A stretch of 5,069 nucleotides of DNA from assembly GCA_034440595.1 (NCBI GenBank), contig JAWXCH010000405.1, positions 1 to 5,069 on the forward strand, given 5' to 3'. The notes beneath the pieces were generated by a model. It saw only the letters and a program-made list of their open reading frames with translations, had not been told where the DNA came from and ran no database searches. The translations under genes were made by a program, and so were the position numbers. The DNA is from JAWXCH01 sp034440595 (GTDB lineage Bacteria; Planctomycetota; Planctomycetia; Pirellulales; JALHPA01). Of this stretch, positions 1 through 5,069 are shown in pieces. Every line of letters starts with the position of its first letter. Position 1 is the first letter of the stretch.

Positions 1-2472
1 CGTGGACTGAAGCCCGGCAGCCGTGGCTTTTGCACCGTCGCCACCACCCCCGGCATGGTGCCGAATCTGGCCGATCGGCTGGAAGCACTCAGTGGGTACC
101 GGCACCTGTATGTGCCCGGCGATCCAAAAAACCCGGTTAATTTTTCGTACCTGACGATGACGCTGGCTGGCCCGCAGGTGTACTTGTTGTCGCGGATTGC
201 CGACGCCGGTCTGGACTACACACAGCGCACCAACAAACTGGCGCATCATCTAATTCTGGAGCAAAACGAACTGTCTCCGGCGGGTCCGGCGGAGCTGATG
301 TTGCAACCTGGACTATTGGCCACGGCTTGGAGTGGTGACCCGCGAATTCTGCCGCCTCGATTGCTGCCCCCCTGCGAGACGGTGCCGCACAAATGCACGC
401 TTTGGGAAAAAATCACCGGAGACGCGGGCTGGGGAGGATTCTTGGCCGAACCGCCCGGCGCGCTGCCTGGCGCGCCGGTTGTTTTGCTATATCGACCGGG
501 CACGCCGGTGCTGGAACTGCTGGCCGAATCGCTGGCGCTGCTCCCGGCGGAGCGTCGCTGGCAGATCGCGTTCAGCACGTACTTTACCAAGCTGCCACCG
601 GGGATTGAGTGTCAATGGCGGTGTGTGATTGAGGATAGCCCGGAGGCGCAGCAGATGGCGCGGCTACCGGGCAAGACGTTGATCTCGCTGAGTGAGCTGG
701 CGGCCGAGCGGCGCACGGCCCCGGCCGGTCGGCTGGTGCAGGCGGCGCGGACGGGGGAGCTTCCCAAAGCAGTGGCGAAAGCTGCGGCTGCGACGGTCCC
801 CAGTCTGCAACTAGATGACGAGGCGTTGGAACGGGAACTGACCGGCGGAGCGACGGCAGTCAAGTCGGCCAATGCCGTGGGCGCTGGTGCTGGCGGAGAT
901 TACTCAGTAGCCGTTGCACCTCCACCTGGCGTAATGGCGGTATTGGCAAGGTCGCAAATCAGTGCCGAGAACCAAGCACTGGCAGAGCGGATGCGGAGTG
1001 GTGCCAACTGCAAGCGCTCGCGTTGGCTTACATTTGGGATTGTGGCAGCGGTGCTGCTATTGCTGACAGCGGCTGGTGCCGGGGCGTGGTTGCTGCGGGA
1101 TAGTTTGTCGGGGATGGTGTCTGGGGTGTTTTCCGGCACCGAGAAGGTGGAGGAAAAGCCGGAGGAAGTGAAGGCGGCAACGAATGCAAACGGAGCAGGA
1201 AATAAGATTGCACTGGAAGGTGAGAAACCGCCCGTTGCGCAGCCTGAGAAGAAGGTAGCGGATTCGGGCAAGCCTGAACAAGGAGGAGCGGGGAGCGACA
1301 AAGGCAATAGAGACGATGCGAAGAAGCCCGAAGACATTACACCTGCTAAACCAGACATGGCACCGCCTAAGGAAGAACCAAAAAAGACGCCGACTCCACT
1401 AGTCGTTGAGCAATCAGAATATGCCATCGACCTGCCAAAGAAAGTCGGTTTGGTCGCAATTGCACCTGAGAAACTTCCCGAAGCGCTGAACACAGCTTTT
1501 CAGGAACAGGAGCTCAAACTCGCCGGATTCACATCTCCAAACGTTAGTGCAAAAGGAACTTACTTTTCTTTGCAGAAACCAGACAGTTCTTTTGAAATCA
1601 AAATGATTCAGGGATTCAACGAAAGTCCGTTAGCAAAAATTGCTTCGGCCGAAGGTGTGTTTCGATTTGCATGGCATAATAATGAGGAACCGCCGCCGGA
1701 AGCAGAGTACTTGCGCAATTGCTCGATTCGGTTTACAGATTCCGCCGGCAAAAAGAAGACTCTATTTTTTCGAACAGCAACAGAAGGGGAGGCTATTCGC
1801 TTTTCAGCCTGCCTGGGGAAAGGTAACGCTTTCAAAGAACTCATTGTCAGAGAGAATTTGGAACATCCACTTCGCATCGAGTCAAAGAAACCGGAACTCA
1901 AGATCACAAATCTAAAGGAATGGCAAAGCTTCGCCACTTCGGATTCACCGCTTCGCGCTGATCTTTGTTTCGCCGGTCGCTTCTGGTTTTCATGCGAAGC
2001 CAAGCTGGATAACAAACGATCTCCAGAAGCAGTGCATATAACATCGCAGTTCATTGGCGTAAAACTTAAGTCTCCTTGGAGTGATTTGATACCACGGAAG
2101 TTGATTCAGCAAGAAAGTATCTACAGTATCGACCCAGAAACACTGCCTGATCAAGTTCGATTTATGCAAGTGAAAAAAGCAGATTTTGAACGTGCAATTG
2201 CTGATACAACTGAGAAGTTGAAGGCCAAGGATGTTAAAGACAAGAAGACACTGGAAAAAACGTTGGAATCTGACAAGCAGAGCAGAGAAAGGTTAGAAAA
2301 AGAGATTAAACAATGCGAAGACGAAAGCTTCAAGATTCTCGAAACATGGAATAAACTCTCCTCTCAGCATGTTGATTGGAATCTATTCGCCACTCTCGGC
2401 AACAACGAAGTCCGTATTGCTACATCACAAAAACAAATCGCGGAAGATAAACCAACTGGGCAATCCAAATGA
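1..2472 (+). CDS. GAP1-N (GTPase-associated protein 1) domain protein with one membrane helix and a coiled-coil C-terminus; 5' partial
   Basis: The frame is open from the first base, giving 823 residues in the window (numbered here from base 1) before TGA. The ATG at 55 is probably internal, because the 18 codons before it (including GSRGFCTVATTPGM) read as the usual N-terminal GAP1 core; the true start lies upstream. GAP1 features seen are the D72-Y73...R76-T-N-K-L-A-H82-H83 block and the RWQIAFSTYF (186-195) and WR (206-207) motifs of the middle part. A variable Ala-rich stretch leads to a membrane helix at about 342-365, preceded by CKRSR, so the N-terminus is predicted cytoplasmic. Then come a Lys/Glu/Pro/Ala linker (about 381-467), a globular domain (about 470-720; FAW 556-558, LRNC 571-574) and a coiled coil (about 722-787). 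GAP1 proteins are known from loci with TRAFAC GTPases, predicted conflict systems; no enzymatic activity is established and I see no catalytic motif. The family call is from memory of its motifs; the function of the outer domain is unknown. Confidence 0.85.
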   Translation, partial: RGLKPGSRGFCTVATTPGMVPNLADRLEALSGYRHLYVPGDPKNPVNFSYLTMTLAGPQVYLLSRIADAGLDYTQRTNKLAHHLILEQNELSPAGPAELMLQPGLLATAWSGDPRILPPRLLPPCETVPHKCTLWEKITGDAGWGGFLAEPPGALPGAPVVLLYRPGTPVLELLAESLALLPAERRWQIAFSTYFTKLPPGIECQWRCVIEDSPEAQQMARLPGKTLISLSELAAERRTAPAGRLVQAARTGELPKAVAKAAAATVPSLQLDDEALERELTGGATAVKSANAVGAGAGGDYSVAVAPPPGVMAVLARSQISAENQALAERMRSGANCKRSRWLTFGIVAAVLLLLTAAGAGAWLLRDSLSGMVSGVFSGTEKVEEKPEEVKAATNANGAGNKIALEGEKPPVAQPEKKVADSGKPEQGGAGSDKGNRDDAKKPEDITPAKPDMAPPKEEPKKTPTPLVVEQSEYAIDLPKKVGLVAIAPEKLPEALNTAFQEQELKLAGFTSPNVSAKGTYFSLQKPDSSFEIKMIQGFNESPLAKIASAEGVFRFAWHNNEEPPPEAEYLRNCSIRFTDSAGKKKTLFFRTATEGEAIRFSACLGKGNAFKELIVRENLEHPLRIESKKPELKITNLKEWQSFATSDSPLRADLCFAGRFWFSCEAKLDNKRSPEAVHITSQFIGVKLKSPWSDLIPRKLIQQESIYSIDPETLPDQVRFMQVKKADFERAIADTTEKLKAKDVKDKKTLEKTLESDKQSRERLEKEIKQCEDESFKILETWNKLSSQHVDWNLFATLGNNEVRIATSQKQIAEDKPTGQSK
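1024..1095 (+). other. Transmembrane helix of the GAP1-domain protein
   Basis: About 24 hydrophobic residues beginning WLTFGIVAAVLLLLTAAGAG, preceded by the basic cluster CKRSR and followed by a single Arg and then a Glu/Lys-rich linker. It lies in the middle of the protein, so it is not a signal peptide. The positive-inside rule puts the GAP1 half in the cytoplasm and the remaining 450 or so residues outside the membrane. Confidence 0.8.
1141..1401 (+). other. Low-complexity Lys/Glu/Pro/Ala linker coding segment
   Basis: About 87 residues made almost only of Lys, Glu, Pro, Ala, Gly, Asp and Asn, with recurring short units such as EKPEE, GEKPP, KKPED and KEEPKK. There is no exact tandem DNA repeat. 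It is probably a flexible spacer between the membrane helix and the outer globular domain. Such linkers evolve fast and often mark domain joints; here it also lies at the start of the fall in GC content. Confidence 0.7.
2469..2472 (+). promoter_or_regulatory. ATGA stop/start overlap, probable translational coupling
   Basis: The ATG of the second gene shares bases with the TGA (2470-2472) that ends the first. The 18 bases before the ATG contain no purine-rich Shine-Dalgarno match; the nearest candidate, GGAAG at 2442-2446, is about 22 bases away, too far to work normally. Ribosomes ending the GAP1 protein probably re-initiate here, which would tie the amounts of the two proteins together. The overlap is seen directly; the coupling is inferred. 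Confidence 0.75.
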
Positions 2473-5069
2473 CCAACCATCAACAAATCGTCGATGACAT
2501 CCGCGCGATTCTGTACAGTCCTGCGCCGGATACGATCGATCAGCTCCGTGCGATTTTGCCCCGGTACAGTGCCGCTTGTCGGGAGCTGAATGTCCGGCTG
2601 GCGCGTTGCGGTGAGTTGCTGCGCGCTGGTCTGCGGAGCGAGGCGATCCATCAGGCCGACATTCAGCCGCGACTGCTCGATCAGGTTGCCACGCTCGACT
2701 TCACCGAGCGCGAGCAGTTGCTCCCGTTTTTGCAGCAGGTTGGTGTGCCGCAGCCCGTTCCGCTGCAAATGGACATCGCCGCCGAGCTGAATGAGGCCTA
2801 TGCCATCGAGGATCCGCTGCGCGAATTGCTGGATAAGCACCGTAGGTTGGCGCTGTCGCGTGCGCCGTTGTCGTCGCGGATCCAAGTGCTGCGCAAGATA
2901 TCGCATGCCGATGAGAATAATCTGGTTTGGCGCGAGGATTTGCAGCTTTATGAGCGCGAGCGGATTCGCCAGATCGAAGGGGAGGTGGCGCAGGCGACCA
3001 GGGAGGGAGACGCCTCGGCGCTGGCCGTATTGCAGCGCGAGTTGCAGGATGAGCCGTGGCTGGAGCAACCCCCGGTGGCCCTCTGCCGCCGAACGGTCGA
3101 GGCCAGGCAGCACCGTGGCAGAGAACTGGCCAGGGCCGAACTGGTTAGCTACGAGCCGAAACTGAACGACGCCTATTCAGCCCTGGACGCGGCAGAAGGT
3201 CGCGCGATCCGCATCCGCTGGTTTGACGCGCTATCGCGTGCCGATGTTGATTCTTCTGACCCGGTGGTCGATCGTGCCGAGCCGGCTTTGCAGTGGCTGG
3301 CCGAATTAGACCGCCAGGATCAAGAGCAAGCCGGTTTTTCGCGGGCTGTTGCCGAATTGGAAAACTCGCTGGATGGCGAGCCGACTGCGCTGGAGTTGGA
3401 AAAGCGATTTCATACGGCCACACGCTATGGCCGGGAATTGCCGCACGCTCTGACGCAGCGATTGCACTCACGCATGCTGGCTGTGGAGTTGAATCGCAGC
3501 CGGCGGAGTCGCTTGATCGCAATGATCGCCGTCCTGTTGATTGCAACGGCAGCCTCGGGCATTGGCTGGCTGATCTGGCAGTCCAGTGTGAATAGCGAAG
3601 TCCGCGATCATAGCACGGCTTTGAAATCGCTGATGGATGGCGGCCAACTGGACGCTGCACAGAACAATCTGAAGGAGATGGAGAATAGCCGCCCACGAAT
3701 TGCGGCCAGCGGACAGGTTCAGGAATTGAAAGCTCGCCTGACGCAGATGATTTCGGATGAGGCACAGCGCCGGCAGACGTTGGAGCAATTGCTGAGTGAG
3801 CTTTCCGATCCACGGAACGCCGATACTGCGAAGATGGACCTGGCACGCAAGCTGGCCAAGCAGCCCGATGAGAAAGCGCGGCTGGTAACAATTGAGGACC
3901 AGAGTCGCCAGTACCAGCGCAAGCTGCAAAGCGAACGAGACAGCGCTTTTGCCGCGCAGCAGCAAGAACTCAATAAGGATTTGGTAGCACTGCAGAAACT
4001 GGAGGTCAGCGACCCCGCGCGTGTCCCTGCCGAACTGGCCATTCTAAAGGAAAAGATCCAGTCACTGCTGAGTGACGGAAACTCGATCAGCCCGCCGGTT
4101 CGCGCGCAGGCCAATCTACTGACCACGCAACTCACTGCACTGGAACAACGCCTGGCCAATCGCGTTCAACAGCAGGATCAACTCCAGACGCTCATTCAAA
4201 GCATCGGTGATCGCACGGCGTATACCGCCAATCTGAAGCGGTATTATGAAACGCATCAGGCTGGCACCCGTTCGGTCGACTATCGCCGCGTGGCGGACGA
4301 AGCACCGCTATGGGCTACCATCGAAGCTTGGAACGAGATCCTGGATGATCCGTCGCTGGCGCTCGTTCGCGTTACTGCCGACAAGGCAAGCACGGTGGAG
4401 AAAAAGCTGGCGGACATTTTGAAGCAGCATCCGGGCCACCCCGAAGCACCCGACTTTACTGCCAAACAGGCCAGTCTGAAGTCCATTTCGCAGCGCAGTG
4501 AGGAAGGCGAGCGGATCGAAGCAGAACTGATCTCGCTGTTTCAGAACCGATTGCTGACCGACCTGTGGCGCATCGAAACTTCTGACGGTCATTATTACAG
4601 CTATATCGAACCAAAGGAAAATACCGACGGCTTTATAACGCTGCAGTACCTCTTGAGCTTAGACGGTACAGAAAAGAAGTTGGTGATCCAACCCAAGGAT
4701 GCTAAGTCGGTCACAATAAATAAGGCGCCGCAGCAACAACTGGCCAAGACGATTGTCGCGCGGCTGCGGAGCCTGACCGACGCCACCTGGGACAAGCAGT
4801 TTTATCTGAGCGTGCAGGACATTCTGAAAGACACTTCGACCGATGCGATTCTGCGAATGCAGCTCTTGCAGCGCGTGTTGGATACCGGGTGTCAGGGAAG
4901 CGACGCACTGAAGCAGGGCTTTGCGGGCAGCCGAATTCAGTTGGAAGATGCCAAGGTCAACCTGTTTGCCAATTGGCTAGATCCGGCAGACGAAGATGGA
5001 AATCGGAATCGCGAAAAAGCCGCCGAAGCCCTAACCGTCTTTGCCGCCGGCATGAAGGATGTCCTAGAG
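2469..5069 (+). CDS. Large single-pass membrane protein with helical N-terminal region, coiled coil and C-terminal globular domain; unknown function; 3' partial
   Basis: This frame stays open for 867 codons and runs off the window end. The start is well fixed: an in-frame TAA at 2448-2450 precedes it, and ATG 2469 is the only start codon before the conserved-looking N-terminal region. Residues 1-345 are almost wholly helical and charged, with blocks such as EDPLRELLDKHRRLAL (114-129), WREDL (154-158), DEPWLEQPP (194-202) and LNDAY (232-236); they look like helical-repeat or scaffold segments. A membrane helix at about 349-370 follows the basic NRSRRSR, predicting a cytoplasmic N-terminus. Residues 371-690 are rich in Gln, Glu, Lys, Leu and Ala with heptad-like spacing, so probably coiled coil. 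Near residue 695 the character changes to an aromatic and beta-prone domain (LWRIETSDGHYYSYIEP, 699-715). No GTPase P-loop, protease, nuclease or kinase motif was seen. It follows the GAP1 gene with a 4-base overlap and has similar topology, so the two products probably act together. I do not recognise a named family; planctomycete GAP1-locus partners of this style are the closest match I can recall. Confidence 0.83.
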   Translation, partial: MTNHQQIVDDIRAILYSPAPDTIDQLRAILPRYSAACRELNVRLARCGELLRAGLRSEAIHQADIQPRLLDQVATLDFTEREQLLPFLQQVGVPQPVPLQMDIAAELNEAYAIEDPLRELLDKHRRLALSRAPLSSRIQVLRKISHADENNLVWREDLQLYERERIRQIEGEVAQATREGDASALAVLQRELQDEPWLEQPPVALCRRTVEARQHRGRELARAELVSYEPKLNDAYSALDAAEGRAIRIRWFDALSRADVDSSDPVVDRAEPALQWLAELDRQDQEQAGFSRAVAELENSLDGEPTALELEKRFHTATRYGRELPHALTQRLHSRMLAVELNRSRRSRLIAMIAVLLIATAASGIGWLIWQSSVNSEVRDHSTALKSLMDGGQLDAAQNNLKEMENSRPRIAASGQVQELKARLTQMISDEAQRRQTLEQLLSELSDPRNADTAKMDLARKLAKQPDEKARLVTIEDQSRQYQRKLQSERDSAFAAQQQELNKDLVALQKLEVSDPARVPAELAILKEKIQSLLSDGNSISPPVRAQANLLTTQLTALEQRLANRVQQQDQLQTLIQSIGDRTAYTANLKRYYETHQAGTRSVDYRRVADEAPLWATIEAWNEILDDPSLALVRVTADKASTVEKKLADILKQHPGHPEAPDFTAKQASLKSISQRSEEGERIEAELISLFQNRLLTDLWRIETSDGHYYSYIEPKENTDGFITLQYLLSLDGTEKKLVIQPKDAKSVTINKAPQQQLAKTIVARLRSLTDATWDKQFYLSVQDILKDTSTDAILRMQLLQRVLDTGCQGSDALKQGFAGSRIQLEDAKVNLFANWLDPADEDGNRNREKAAEALTVFAAGMKDVLE
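3513..3578 (+). other. Transmembrane helix of the second protein
   Basis: About 22 hydrophobic residues beginning LIAMIAVLLIATAASGIGWL, directly after the basic run NRSRRSR and before a Gln/Ser/Asn-rich segment that leads into coiled coil. The predicted topology is N-terminus in the cytoplasm and C-terminal half outside, the same as the product of the upstream gene. Confidence 0.8.

Noticed and set aside
1141..1401. Possible tandem repeat array in the Lys/Glu/Pro linker
   Set aside because: Similar short units recur, but there is no constant period or identical DNA unit, so it is low complexity rather than a true repeat array.
900..1493. Minus-strand open frame of 197 codons, rich in Ser, Gly, Phe and Ala
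   Set aside because: It is the antisense of the membrane helix and Lys/Glu/Pro linker. The low-complexity Ser/Phe product mirrors the GAA/AAG/GCC codons of the sense strand.
2160..2480. Possible insertion or mobile-element edge at the AT-rich to GC-rich transition
   Set aside because: The reading frame is intact through the region, the genes overlap by four bases, and no inverted repeats or target-site duplications were seen.
2364..3113. Minus-strand open frame of 249 codons
   Set aside because: It lies opposite the second gene. Its Arg/Gln/Leu/Pro-rich product looks like antisense of a GC-rich helical protein, with no recognisable domain or start signal.
3145..3891. Minus-strand open frame of 248 codons
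   Set aside because: It overlaps the membrane and coiled-coil part of the second gene and has a Ser/Pro/Arg-rich composition typical of a shadow frame.
3468..3965. Minus-strand open frame of 165 codons with a hydrophobic Leu/Cys-rich start
   Set aside because: It arises from the Gln/Glu/Lys/Leu codons of the coiled coil read in reverse and overlaps another antisense frame; no independent support.

Overview
The window looks like a fragment of a planctomycete (Planctomycetota, probably Pirellulales-like) chromosome. This is inferred from protein style and moderately high GC; there is no marker gene to prove it. It holds two large protein genes on the + strand, both cut by the window edges. No RNA gene, mobile element, CRISPR array or terminator was seen, and there is no intergenic space.

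Gene 1 (1-2472, start missing) begins inside a domain that I recognise as GAP1-N, GTPase-associated protein 1, most likely type 2. In other bacteria this family sits in multi-gene loci with TRAFAC-type GTPases and is predicted to belong to NTP-dependent biological conflict or immune systems. The cytoplasmic GAP1 part is followed by one membrane helix, a Lys/Glu/Pro/Ala-rich linker, a globular domain of unknown function and a terminal coiled coil.

Gene 2 (2469-5069, end missing) overlaps the stop codon of gene 1 in an ATGA junction. It encodes at least 867 residues without a stop. Its layout parallels gene 1: a helical, charged cytoplasmic N-terminal half, one membrane helix at about residues 349-370, a long coiled-coil stretch, and a new globular domain starting near residue 695. 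I cannot assign it a named family.

The two products are probably co-translated single-pass membrane proteins. Each would place a ligand- or GTPase-interacting module in the cytoplasm and a coiled-coil plus globular module outside the membrane. The working hypothesis is that they are accessory subunits of a GAP1/GTPase system whose GTPase and effector genes lie outside this window. Base composition shifts sharply inside gene 1: the GAP1 half is GC-rich, while the C-terminal domain and coiled coil are much more AT-rich. GC content returns to high values as soon as gene 2 begins. This points to domain exchange or fast diversification of the outer part.
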